Source: Candidatus Hydrothermarchaeota archaeon (GTDB lineage: Archaea; Hydrothermarchaeota; Hydrothermarchaeia; Hydrothermarchaeales; WAQR01). From it: DNA of 15,307 bases. Position 1 is the stretch's first letter, and each line of letters opens with the position of its first letter. The notes under the pieces were generated by a model that saw only the letters and a program-made list of their open reading frames with translations, made no database searches and had not been told where the DNA came from. Made by a program: the position numbers and the translations under genes. The stretch lies in contig WAQR01000227.1 of assembly GCA_015520145.1 (NCBI GenBank), forward strand, positions 1 to 15,307, given 5' to 3'. Shown in pieces: positions 1 to 6,574 of the stretch.

Positions 1-131
1 AGGGTCTGGAGGTCCATTGTGGCTGAGTTTATTGCTATCGGTACTGCTACCTTGGACATATTCTTGTCATAAAAGGCAGCGTCTACAATGCCGCCTCCAC
101 ATTGTCCGACTCCTATAAATGTATATGGCAT
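1..131 (-). CDS. Tubulin/FtsZ-superfamily (CetZ-like) protein, N-terminal fragment
   Basis: The minus strand is open from an ATG at 129-131 to the left edge of the window, giving 43 residues. It begins MPYTFIGVGQCGGGIVDAAF and continues with a VPIAINSATMDLQTL stretch. The GxGQCGGGIVD segment at residues 7-17 matches the first nucleotide-binding loop of tubulin/FtsZ proteins. The following 'aliphatic strand, N-S/T-A, D-L' segment matches the region after the first helix in CetZ-like proteins. Canonical archaeal FtsZ carries a longer N-terminal extension and a different loop, so CetZ or FtsZ3 type is the better guess. An in-frame TAA lies four codons before the ATG, which fixes the start, and an AGGAGTGAGG SD is at 147-156. 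CetZ proteins are GTP-dependent cytoskeletal polymers affecting cell shape; that role is inferred here. The C-terminal 85-90% of the gene is outside the window. Confidence 0.8.
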   Translation of the reverse strand, partial: MPYTFIGVGQCGGGIVDAAFYDKNMSKVAVPIAINSATMDLQT

Positions 132-371
132 TGACTCACGATATTACCTCACTCCTGGAGAATTTATATTTTATGGTGTAGGCGGGGCACTGGAACGGAA
201 TTCATTGAGGCTACACTCTTACCGTGACTTACCGTGGCTTACCGTGATAGATGTTGTGGAGCAGGGGAGTGATACAGCAAATATGTCCCAAAGCCGTACT
301 AACCTAAAGATATATAAAGACGTAAATAGGAATAACGATTGCTTAGTGTTTATATTATTGGAGGTATAATA
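132..371. promoter_or_regulatory. Divergent intergenic region between the CetZ-like gene and rps17e
   Basis: This stretch holds no convincing gene. On the minus side an A/T-rich TATA-like element lies at 162-174, followed by the SD at 147-156 of the CetZ-like gene. On the plus side a TATA-like AGATATATAAAG lies at about 308-318, preceded by a purine-rich possible BRE. It would place transcription initiation near 340, and a strong GGAGGT SD follows at 360-365. Three tandem 10-bp repeats (218-247) sit between the two promoters. Promoter positions are inferred from spacing only. Confidence 0.5.
218..247. repeat. Three tandem 10-bp repeats, CTTACCGTGR
   Basis: Three head-to-tail copies of CTTACCGTGR occupy 218-227, 228-237 and 238-247 and differ only at the last base (A, G, A). 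The 10-bp period is close to one DNA helical turn, so the copies would present the same face. They lie between the two divergent promoters, upstream of both TATA-like elements. A repressor or activator site array is possible, but simple slippage of noncoding DNA is an equally good explanation. Confidence 0.6.
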
Positions 372-563
372 TTGGGTAGAGTAAGACAGAAATACATAAA
401 AAGAACGGCTCTAAAGATAGTAAAAGACCATAAAGACGATCTGACAGATGATTTCAAAAAGAATAGGATATACCTGGATGGAGTACTTACCGTTCAGGGG
501 AAAGTTTTAAGAAACAGGATATCAGGATATGTTACAAGTATTATAAAACAGAATAAAAAATAG
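372..563 (+). CDS. rps17e: 30S ribosomal protein S17e
   Basis: This is a 63-residue ribosomal protein of the archaeal/eukaryotic S17e (eS17) family, a small-subunit protein with no bacterial homologue. The sequence opens GRVRQKYIKRTALKIVKDH and carries the family's basic N-terminal helix, followed by F-x-x-N and RNRISGYVT segments. An ATG-initiated reading from 339 would add 11 hydrophobic residues that the family lacks. The TTG at 372 is preferred because a near-perfect GGAGGT SD lies at 360-365 with a 6-nt gap, and the resulting N-terminus and length fit the family (about 60-70 aa in archaea). It lies 14 bp ahead of dapA and is probably cotranscribed with it. Confidence 0.93.
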   Translation: MGRVRQKYIKRTALKIVKDHKDDLTDDFKKNRIYLDGVLTVQGKVLRNRISGYVTSIIKQNKK

Positions 564-577
564 AGGGAAAGAGAACT

Positions 578-1471
578 ATGCGGTTTGATGGATGTCTGAC
601 AGCAATTGTGACTCCTTTTAAGGGAACAGGAGTAAAGTCTAAACTGGATTTTGATGCTTACAGGAAACTTGTGGAATTTCAGGATGAAAATGGGGTCAGT
701 GGCATAGTGGCATGCGGCACGACAGGGGAATCTCCCGTGCTATCCCATGAAGAGCATAATGACGTGATAAAGGTTACAGTCGAGAATTCAAAGAACCCTG
801 TAATCGCCGGTACAGGGTCTAACAGCACATGGGAGGCTGTAGAGATGACCAAACATGCCGAGGATGTCGGGGCAGATGCAAGCCTTCAGGTCTGTCCGTA
901 TTACAACAGACCAAGTCAGGAGGGGCTTTTTAGACATTTCGGCGCAATTGCAGAGGCGGTAGATATACCGATTATACTTTACAACGTCCCTGGCAGGACA
1001 TCGAGGGAGATTGCACCAGAGACGATGGCAAGGCTTTCTGACGAGTATTCCAATATTGTGGGGGTAAAAGAGGCAAGCGGAAAAGAAGAGGTCTGGAGGA
1101 GGATACGGGAGGTATGCAGGGATGATTTTCTGCTCATTTCAGGGAACGATTCTGATACATGCCAGATGATGAGAGACTACGATGCGAGAGGTGTTATCTC
1201 GGTGGCATCGAACGTAATCCCAAAAGAGATGGCTGAGTTGATAAAACTCGGGCTGAATAGAAATTTTTCAAAGATGGAGGAAGAGGATGCACGGCTTAGA
1301 GAGTTCTTTTCTGTCCTTTTTATAGACTCGAATCCAATACCTGTAAAGGTGGCCATGAATATGATTGGCCTAGATGCTGGAGGCTACAGGCTGCCGATGT
1401 GTGAGACGACAGATGAGAACAGGGCGAGGATAAGGGCGGTTCTAAATGACCTGGGGCTCTTAAAGGAATGA
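578..1471 (+). CDS. dapA: 4-hydroxy-tetrahydrodipicolinate synthase
   Basis: DapA condenses pyruvate with aspartate-4-semialdehyde in the first committed step of lysine (diaminopimelate) synthesis, in the cytoplasm. The 297 residues match the usual 290-300 aa single TIM-barrel. The family signature is complete: the GTTGE motif at residues 47-51 with the catalytic-triad threonine, YNVPGR with Tyr135 and Arg140, and Schiff-base Lys164 in GVKEASG. The N-terminus (FDGCLTAIVTPF) is also typical, which supports the ATG at 578. Paralogous aldolases (N-acetylneuraminate lyase, KDG aldolase) share the fold, but the motif set and the position next to a ribosomal gene favour DapA. It runs 14 bp behind rps17e and converges on srp19 with an 83-bp gap. 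Confidence 0.94.
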   Translation: MRFDGCLTAIVTPFKGTGVKSKLDFDAYRKLVEFQDENGVSGIVACGTTGESPVLSHEEHNDVIKVTVENSKNPVIAGTGSNSTWEAVEMTKHAEDVGADASLQVCPYYNRPSQEGLFRHFGAIAEAVDIPIILYNVPGRTSREIAPETMARLSDEYSNIVGVKEASGKEEVWRRIREVCRDDFLLISGNDSDTCQMMRDYDARGVISVASNVIPKEMAELIKLGLNRNFSKMEEEDARLREFFSVLFIDSNPIPVKVAMNMIGLDAGGYRLPMCETTDENRARIRAVLNDLGLLKE

Positions 1472-1554
1472 GGCAGAGAACAGGGACAGGATAAACGGGG
1501 AGAGGCGGATTATGATTGGGCAATATTCTTCTTACATTTCATTCAATATGCCTC

Positions 1555-1821
1555 TTACTCCTTTACCCTACCAATCTCACCTGCAATCTCCTTTAAAAGT
1601 ATACTCCTCGGTTTTGTCCGCTCTACCAGAACCCTGCCGCTTACCTCCCACCACTCTCTTGGATATGCCTTATCCTTTTCAATTATGGGATTTAAGTTCA
1701 GCCTTTTTGCAGCGCTTGAGATATCTTTTAATGTTGGAGAGGGTACTGCATATCTCCTGGATATCTTCCTGCCCTCCCTTCTGGATTTTGAGGAATCTAT
1801 GTTCACAGGCCATACAACCAT
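1555..1821 (-). CDS. srp19: Signal recognition particle 19 kDa protein
   Basis: SRP19 binds the helix 6/8 tips of archaeal SRP RNA and pre-organises it for Srp54, which targets membrane and secreted proteins to the Sec translocon. The 88 residues have the family pattern: an N-terminal VVWPVNIDSSKSR strand, RREGRKIS, the central VPSPT segment, then YPREWWEVSGRVLV and a basic KPRSILLKEI tail. The ATG at 1819-1821 starts 4 nt after the hemD stop. A GTG at 1840-1842 would add seven residues (MAGRNDR) not typical of the family. The purine-rich end of hemD provides the SD (AGGAAGGA). The close spacing implies translational coupling with hemD. Length is near the usual archaeal 85-100 aa. Confidence 0.93.
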   Translation of the reverse strand: MVVWPVNIDSSKSRREGRKISRRYAVPSPTLKDISSAAKRLNLNPIIEKDKAYPREWWEVSGRVLVERTKPRSILLKEIAGEIGRVKE

Positions 1822-1825
1822 CCTG

Positions 1826-2581
1826 TCATTCCTTCCTGCCACGGTGCTCCACCTCCTCCAGCGCGTCCAGGCACGCCCTTACAGTATATTCTTCAGGCAC
1901 GAAATCCGGACGTACCCCCAGCTCCACAAGCGTCTTTGCAGTAATCGGCCCGATCGCACATATCTTCACATCTCTCAAGTTCTCTTTTAAAGAACCCCCT
2001 GCCAGCTCAAACAGGTTTTTCACCGTCCTTGAGCTTGTAAATATGACCGCATCAATCTTGCCATTTTCCAAGGCGTGTCCAAAGGCACGTATCGGTTCTT
2101 TGTTCTTCGGCATAAGTGTGTCATACAGTACTATCTCGTCCACTGACGCCTGTTTTTTCAGCTCATCTACCAGCACTTCCCTGCCGATGGACGCCCTTGC
2201 CACCAGTATCTTCTTATCCCTGATTCCTATCTTCAAAAGTTCCTCTGCAAGATCTTCTGCCCTGTATTTTCTTGGCATCAGGTCAACACTAATACCCTCT
2301 TTCTCGAAGACCTCCCTGGTCTTTGGACCTATAACCGCTATCCTGATATCCTTTAACCCATCACCAAAACGCTCGTAAATAATGGCAGCACCAGACGCGC
2401 TTGTAATGACCAGCCAGTCAAAATCTTTCAATCTGATATCAGGTAGGTCCGCCCGCGGCACAATTTCAATCGCAGGGACAATAACCGCCTCCCATCCCCG
2501 TTCCTCTACCAGCCGCACAGTGTCCTCTGACCTCTCCACCGGCCTTGTAATAGCCACCCTTTTTATACTCAATACCTTCAC
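1826..2581 (-). CDS. hemD: Uroporphyrinogen-III synthase
   Basis: HemD cyclises hydroxymethylbilane with inversion of ring D to give uroporphyrinogen III, the branch point to sirohaem, haem d1, cobalamin and F430. The protein has the two similar alpha/beta domains of the family: an N-terminal VAITRP start, WLVITSASGA and AVIGPKTREVF in the first half, and DAVIFTSSRTVKNLF and CAIGPITAKTLVELG in the second. Sequence conservation in this family is low, so the call rests on these motifs and their order. The reading is 251 aa from the GTG at 2579-2581. A TTG at 2570-2572 (248 aa) is at least as likely, because an AGGTGA SD overlaps the GTG and sits 5 nt before it. The gene overlaps nothing and is followed after 4 nt by srp19. 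Confidence 0.88.
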   Translation of the reverse strand: MKVLSIKRVAITRPVERSEDTVRLVEERGWEAVIVPAIEIVPRADLPDIRLKDFDWLVITSASGAAIIYERFGDGLKDIRIAVIGPKTREVFEKEGISVDLMPRKYRAEDLAEELLKIGIRDKKILVARASIGREVLVDELKKQASVDEIVLYDTLMPKNKEPIRAFGHALENGKIDAVIFTSSRTVKNLFELAGGSLKENLRDVKICAIGPITAKTLVELGVRPDFVPEEYTVRACLDALEEVEHRGRKE

Positions 2582-2661
2582 CTAAAAACCATTAAGCCTG
2601 TTTTAACAGATTGAAATTATATCCATATAACCTGAGATTACTTTATCTTAGATTATTTTAT

Positions 2662-2829
2662 TTATATCAAACCAAGCTTTAAGAGGATCTCAATCCCTAT
2701 CACACCGCCTGCACCATACAAGATATGCTGGGGCTTTAGTTTATACCCGCTGCCCTCTTCGTCCATGTAACGGACAAGACCTGCGGTTGATGCTGGCATA
2801 TTGACCCTGTTTCTTTTTCGTTTTACCAT
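2662..2829 (-). CDS. secG: Preprotein translocase subunit Sec61-beta (SecG-type, archaeal)
   Basis: This 55-residue gene is easily missed because of its length. The minus-strand reading begins with a basic MVKRKRNR and continues MPASTAGLVRYMDEEGS, then KLKPQHILYGAGGVIGIEIL and KLGLI before TAA at 2662-2664. The 'P-x-S-T/S-A-G-L-x-R-Y-x-D-E-E' block just before a single C-terminal hydrophobic segment (about residues 36-54) is the signature of archaeal Sec61-beta. That subunit is a tail-anchored part of the SecYE channel. The hydrophobic segment is short and somewhat glycine-rich. The ATG at 2827-2829 lacks a clear SD, but a TATA-like box at 2851-2860 lies about 26 nt upstream, which suggests a leaderless transcript. 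It sits between purE and hemD-srp19, so two protein-export genes share the cluster. Confidence 0.88.
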   Translation of the reverse strand: MVKRKRNRVNMPASTAGLVRYMDEEGSGYKLKPQHILYGAGGVIGIEILLKLGLI

Positions 2830-2850
2830 GATAATCAATAGCAGTATTAA

Positions 2851-2860
2851 CTATATAAAT
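2851..2860 (-). promoter_or_regulatory. TATA-like box of secG (Sec61-beta)
   Basis: On the minus strand this reads ATTTATATAG, centred about 26 nt upstream of the secG ATG. That is the normal TATA-to-initiation distance in archaea, so the mRNA would begin at or next to the start codon. This agrees with the lack of an SD in front of that ATG. Confidence 0.5.
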
Positions 2861-2888
2861 CATAACCAAAAATAGTCAATCAAGCGGT

Positions 2889-3323
2889 TCATCTATTCTC
2901 TCTGGTCTCCCTGGCCAGTTTATTCTGGAGTTCTTCGTTATCAACTGCCAGGATCTCGATTGCCAGAAGTGCTGCATTTTTCGCATTATCGATCCCAACA
3001 GTAGCCACAGGTACACCTGGAGGCATCTGCACCATAGATAAAAGAGAATCAAGCCCGCCGAGCTTCACATTTTTAGGAACACCAATAACAGGTTTTACTG
3101 TGTGAGATGCAATAACACCTGGAAGTGCTGCACTAAGACCTGCCACAGCGATAAATAGCTTTGCATCAGATTTCTTGACGATTTCTTCAACCTTACCTGG
3201 TGTTCTGTGTGCAGATGCGACATATGATTTAAAGCTGACTCTAAATCTTTTGAGAACATCCTCGACCTGTCTGACAAGTTCTCTGTCCGATTCACTTCCT
3301 GCTAAAATATTTACATCAGTCAT
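2889..3323 (-). CDS. purE: 5-(carboxyamino)imidazole ribonucleotide mutase (PurE)
   Basis: PurE moves the carboxyl group on aminoimidazole ribonucleotide in de novo purine synthesis. The 144 residues show the GSESD phosphate and base loop (Ser10, Asp13), the SAHRTP motif with the catalytic histidine (His39), a GLSAALPGVIA loop, and the LDSLLSMVQMPPGVPVATV block. The last of these favours the class I (N5-CAIR mutase) type. The position that is usually His in the 'SAHLPG' loop is Ala66 here. Whether the substrate is N5-CAIR or AIR plus CO2 cannot be settled, and no purK is in the window. The ATG at 3321-3323 has a GAGGAG SD 7 nt upstream. It may be the first gene of the purE-secG-hemD-srp19 strand run, although secG seems to have its own promoter. 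Confidence 0.93.
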   Translation of the reverse strand: MTDVNILAGSESDRELVRQVEDVLKRFRVSFKSYVASAHRTPGKVEEIVKKSDAKLFIAVAGLSAALPGVIASHTVKPVIGVPKNVKLGGLDSLLSMVQMPPGVPVATVGIDNAKNAALLAIEILAVDNEELQNKLARETRENR

Positions 3324-3365
3324 TTTATTCTCCTCAATATTCTATATTCTCTTTATTCTCCTCAA
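3324..3365 (-). repeat. Duplicated purE ribosome-binding segment
   Basis: A perfect 14-bp direct repeat, TTTATTCTCCTCAA on the plus strand, occurs at 3324-3337 and 3352-3365 with a 28-bp period. On the minus strand each copy is a TTGAGGAGAATAAA containing a GAGGAG SD. Only the copy at 3324-3337 has a usable start codon after it. The upstream copy has none at a suitable distance. It looks like a local duplication of the leader. Confidence 0.65.
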
Positions 3366-3396
3366 ACAACTTCTCTCACGTCCATGTAGTTGGATT

Positions 3397-3412
3397 GATT
3401 ATTTAAACTTTT
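3397..3412 (-). promoter_or_regulatory. Probable purE TATA box
   Basis: The minus strand reads a run of A's, then GTTTAAATAATC, which fits a BRE plus TATA-like arrangement. Initiation about 25 nt downstream would leave a leader of roughly 50 nt carrying the duplicated SD segment. The call rests on sequence resemblance only. Confidence 0.4.
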
Positions 3413-3486
3413 GCCGAAAACAGGTGTATCAACCATTCATGGTCAAGATTAGGACATCGGATAACACACGCCCCTAGTTTACCAGA

Positions 3487-3500
3487 AAACTTTTTATATC
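3487..3500 (+). promoter_or_regulatory. Probable topA TATA box
   Basis: A purine-rich AGAAAA is followed by CTTTTTATATC, resembling an archaeal BRE/TATA pair. Initiation would fall near 3520, leaving a leader of about 45 nt with a GAGGA SD at 3556-3560. No other promoter-like element is seen between purE and topA. Confidence 0.4.
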
Positions 3501-3564
3501 GTTACAATCGCTTTGATGGATAACTTTCCATATTTTATCTTTTTTGGGATAATATGAGGATAAT

Positions 3565-5859
3565 ATGATGAAACTGATAATCACAGAAAAACCAAAGGTC
3601 TCTCAGAAAATTGCCCGGGCACTGTCAGGCAGTATCTCCAGAGAGGGTCAGGGGGGAGTATACTATTATGAAGTGAGAGTAAATGGTGACGAGGTCGTAA
3701 TCGCCTCTGCTGCCGGACACCTATATGCCCTTGTCCAGAAAAAGAAAGGATGGGACTACCCGGTATTTGATATAAAATGGGCACCCATATTCAAAACAGA
3801 CAAAACAAAGGCATACACAAAAAAGTATATCGACATGCTAAAAAAACTTGGTAAAGACGCTGACGAGTTCTATATCGCAACAGACTGGGATATCGAAGGT
3901 GAGCTTTTAGGCTACAACGCACTGATATTCGCATGCAAACCCGGGAAAAAAAAGATTAGAAGGATGCGGTTCTCGACACTGACAAAAAAAGAACTCCTTG
4001 ACGCATATAAAGATCCAAAAGAGGTTGACCTAGGTCTTGTCAATGCCGGCGAGGCCAGGCATATGATGGACTGGTTCTGGGGCATCAATACATCGAGGGC
4101 ACTCACCCAGGCCACCAGGACAGCCACCGGCGGGTTCAATTCTATCTCTGCAATATCTGCCGGGAGGGTTCAGACCCCAGCACTTGCAATCCTTGTAAAA
4201 CGCGAGAAGGAAATAGCCGCATTTAGACCCAGGACATACTACGAGGTGTATGCAGACCTTGTTGCGAAAGGAGAGAATATCACAGCCCAGCACACAAAGG
4301 GCAGGATATTTGACCTGGAAGAAGTAGAGGCAATACTCAAAAACTCAAAAAGCGATACCGCACTGATAAAAAAGATCGAAAAGACCCTGCTTAAAAAGCT
4401 GCCCCCGTTTCCGTTTGACCTCGGTGCCCTTCAGACCGAGGCATACAGGCTGTTTCGCTATGTCCCTAAAAAGACCCAGCAGCTCGCCCAGGCTCTCTAC
4501 GAGGGCGGGTACATCTCATATCCGAGGACAGCGTCCCAGAAACTCCCATATAGCATCGGGTTCAGGAACATCCTGGAAAACCTTGCACAAAAACCACAGT
4601 TTAAAGATTATGTGAACATCGTCCTCAAAAAAGATAAACTCACACCCAGGCAGGGTCCAAAAGACGACCCCGCACATCCTGCCATCTTCCCGACAGGTGT
4701 CCTCCCAGAACCGCTGCCAAAAGAACTTGAAAACATTTATTCTCTTATTGTATTCAGGTTCTTTGCGGTCTTTGGCGATGTCATGAAAATAGAGACAATG
4801 AACGTCAGATGCGATATCGGTACAGAAGAATTCAAATTCAGCGGTAAAAGGACAGTCGAAGAGGGCTGGAGTAAGCTCTATCCATATCTGAAATTCAAAG
4901 ACGTCATACTGCCGGAACTAGACGAAGGTGAAAAAGCCACAGTACTCAAGGTCTACAAAGAGGAAAAAGAGACCAAACCCCCGAACAGATTCAATCCGTC
5001 ATCCCTGGTAAAAGAGCTGGAAAAGAGGGGGCTTGGCACAAAGGCCACAAGGGCAGAGATCGTAGATACACTATTCAGGCGGGGTTATGTTGAAGGGAAC
5101 CCGATTGTCGTAACAGAGCTTGGCACGACTGTCATAAATGCCCTGGAAGAATATGTGCCACTGATAATCAGCGAAGAGCTGACACGGCGTTTTGAAGAGA
5201 AGCTTGAGAATATCCAAAACGGCAGGGAGACAAAGGAAAACGTCTTAAAAGAGGCGAAAAGGGATCTGATCTTAATATTGAAGCAATTCAAAGAAAAAGA
5301 CGTTCTGATAGGGCAGAGACTGGTCAACGCCCTGAACAAAAGAGACAGGTTTGTCGTTGGCAAATGTCCTGAATGCGGAGGGGATTTAAGAGTCAAAAGA
5401 TCGAATAAGACAGGCGGTTCATTTATTGGCTGTGACAACTATCCTAAATGCACAAAACTCTTCCCACTCACCACGACACGTGGCATAACCCCGACTGACG
5501 AAAAATGTCCTGAATGTGGTCTTGCCATGATCGGCACGAAATCCAGGGAAAAGGTGTATCTAAACTGCATAGATCCAGACTGTAAGTCAAATGAAGGGAG
5601 ATTTCTGGTTGGAAAGTGCCCGAACTGTGGGTCTGACCTTAGAATAATGAAGGCAAGAAAGCAGTTCATCGGCTGTTCAAACTATCCCGAATGCAGGACA
5701 TCATATCCCCTGCCACAGAGGGCTGGTATAAGGACAACGGACAACAGATGCGATGTCTGCGGTCTCCCTATGGTGAGCATCCCCCTGGGCAAGAGAAGGA
5801 TACTGAGCTGTATTGACATGAACTGCAAATCAAAGGAGAAATACAAAAAACAGAAATAA
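3565..5859 (+). CDS. topA: DNA topoisomerase I (archaeal type IA)
   Basis: TopA relaxes negative supercoils by nicking one strand through a 5'-phosphotyrosine. The TOPRIM domain is at the N-terminus, with IITEKP (Glu8) and the metal-binding TDWDIEGE (Asp107, Asp109, Glu111). The catalytic tyrosine is Tyr319 in GGYISYPRTAS. The LVKELEKRGLGTKATRAEIV block of the core follows. The C-terminus holds four four-cysteine zinc fingers: Cys601/604/623/629, 648/651/668/673, 685/688/704/710 and 729/732/749/754. They are arranged as two copies of a pair, and such fingers typically bind single-stranded DNA. There are two adjacent ATGs, at 3565 and 3568. The second gives a better 7-nt spacing to GAGGA (3556-3560) and the usual MKLIITEKP start. 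The usual D of the bacterial TDPDREGE motif is kept, but P and R are replaced by W and I. No reverse-gyrase helicase domain is present. Confidence 0.95.
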   Translation: MMKLIITEKPKVSQKIARALSGSISREGQGGVYYYEVRVNGDEVVIASAAGHLYALVQKKKGWDYPVFDIKWAPIFKTDKTKAYTKKYIDMLKKLGKDADEFYIATDWDIEGELLGYNALIFACKPGKKKIRRMRFSTLTKKELLDAYKDPKEVDLGLVNAGEARHMMDWFWGINTSRALTQATRTATGGFNSISAISAGRVQTPALAILVKREKEIAAFRPRTYYEVYADLVAKGENITAQHTKGRIFDLEEVEAILKNSKSDTALIKKIEKTLLKKLPPFPFDLGALQTEAYRLFRYVPKKTQQLAQALYEGGYISYPRTASQKLPYSIGFRNILENLAQKPQFKDYVNIVLKKDKLTPRQGPKDDPAHPAIFPTGVLPEPLPKELENIYSLIVFRFFAVFGDVMKIETMNVRCDIGTEEFKFSGKRTVEEGWSKLYPYLKFKDVILPELDEGEKATVLKVYKEEKETKPPNRFNPSSLVKELEKRGLGTKATRAEIVDTLFRRGYVEGNPIVVTELGTTVINALEEYVPLIISEELTRRFEEKLENIQNGRETKENVLKEAKRDLILILKQFKEKDVLIGQRLVNALNKRDRFVVGKCPECGGDLRVKRSNKTGGSFIGCDNYPKCTKLFPLTTTRGITPTDEKCPECGLAMIGTKSREKVYLNCIDPDCKSNEGRFLVGKCPNCGSDLRIMKARKQFIGCSNYPECRTSYPLPQRAGIRTTDNRCDVCGLPMVSIPLGKRRILSCIDMNCKSKEKYKKQK

Positions 5860-6040
5860 TTTAAAGTGTAAATCGGCCTGCGGCGGTTCAAAATAGCGAA
5901 ATTGAGTTCAGTACTCGGGACCTTCACGAACCTCTGGAGGGAGACCAAAATCATATTCTGGCTTCCACTCCAGTACTTCAAACTTGATATACGTTAAACC
6001 ATTTGTTCACGGGACAACAAGCCCGCTGTAGCTAGCTATC
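5860..6040. other. Convergent topA/cdhB intergenic region
   Basis: This stretch separates the stops of topA (plus) and cdhB (minus). It contains no complete gene with a start codon on either strand. It holds one short protein-like open stretch on the minus strand (5908-6006, listed separately). No classic hairpin plus T-run terminator is evident. Confidence 0.5.
5908..6006 (-). pseudogene. Possible gene remnant (32-codon open stretch without a start)
   Basis: Between two in-frame TGA codons (6007-6009 and 5908-5910) the minus strand encodes 32 residues including YIKFEVLEWKPEYDFGLPPE and ending EGPEY. Its alternation of charged, aromatic and proline residues looks like the C-terminus of a real protein. 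There is no ATG, GTG or TTG in the stretch. The same frame before the upstream TGA reads EIASYSGLVVP and then reaches another stop. I do not recognise the family. It may be the tail of a decayed gene left after cdhB, or chance. Confidence 0.25.
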
Positions 6041-6574
6041 TCATTGCCCTCTTTCCTTTACCTTCCAGACAAGCTCGTCCAGATACAAGAGCCATATCTC
6101 ATCATCGATATTAGGAAAAGAATAGTTTGCGTTTGCCATAAAATATCTGCTGATACTAAGCGACGGGATATCTGTAAAATTCTTGAGTGTCTGGAATGTC
6201 TGGTTAGTTAAATCGAGATTGATCCCGATTACAATCACCAGGTCAGGCGGACCGCTTCCGTCAACACCACTCCACTCAGGGTCGGTCAGTAGATTTGTGA
6301 GTTCTATTATACCCACCTCATAGACATCCCTCACCCCCTTTCTCTCAAAGAACTTTACAGAATGTGCTGTGGCAGCAATCGGTATCCCTTTCTCATGGAG
6401 TTTAATAACCCTCTCTACAAGCTCATCTCCAAGATCATTTATTGCAGCACCAACTGCGATGACCGGCCTTTTTGCATTATTGATTATCCTGGAAGCCGCA
6501 TCAGGCATCACCGGCACAGCCTTTGTCGTACCGCCGGTCTGTGTCCTGACCCAGGGAGTTGCAAACATCTTCAT
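6041..6574 (-). CDS. cdhB: CO dehydrogenase/acetyl-CoA synthase epsilon subunit
   Basis: CdhB is the small epsilon subunit that binds the CdhA dimer in the alpha2-epsilon2 CO dehydrogenase of the archaeal acetyl-CoA decarbonylase/synthase complex. It is thought to help electron transfer, possibly by binding a flavin partner. The 177 residues fit the usual 165-180 aa. Family features are the N-terminal TPWVRTQTGGTTKA, an alpha/beta nucleotide-fold-like core (AKRPVIAVGAAIND, GIPIAATAHS, PPDLVIVIGINLDLTNQTFQ) and the NFTDIPSLSISRYFMANAN segment. The ATG overlaps the cdhA stop (ATGA), indicating translational coupling. It is the last gene of the operon. Confidence 0.94.
   Translation of the reverse strand: MKMFATPWVRTQTGGTTKAVPVMPDAASRIINNAKRPVIAVGAAINDLGDELVERVIKLHEKGIPIAATAHSVKFFERKGVRDVYEVGIIELTNLLTDPEWSGVDGSGPPDLVIVIGINLDLTNQTFQTLKNFTDIPSLSISRYFMANANYSFPNIDDEIWLLYLDELVWKVKERGQ

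Noticed and set aside
88..369. 93-codon plus-strand frame before rps17e
   Set aside because: It overlaps the CetZ-like gene on the opposite strand, has no SD, and covers the promoter and tandem repeats. Its translation does not look like a protein family.
1512..2378. 288-codon plus-strand open frame
   Set aside because: It is antisense to hemD and srp19, both of which have clear family motifs. Its translation is serine/leucine/proline-rich without any domain.
6007..6009. TGA read as selenocysteine, joining EIASYSGLVVP to the 5908-6006 stretch
   Set aside because: There is no start codon upstream, another stop comes soon before, and no SECIS-like structure is evident. A decayed gene or chance is simpler.
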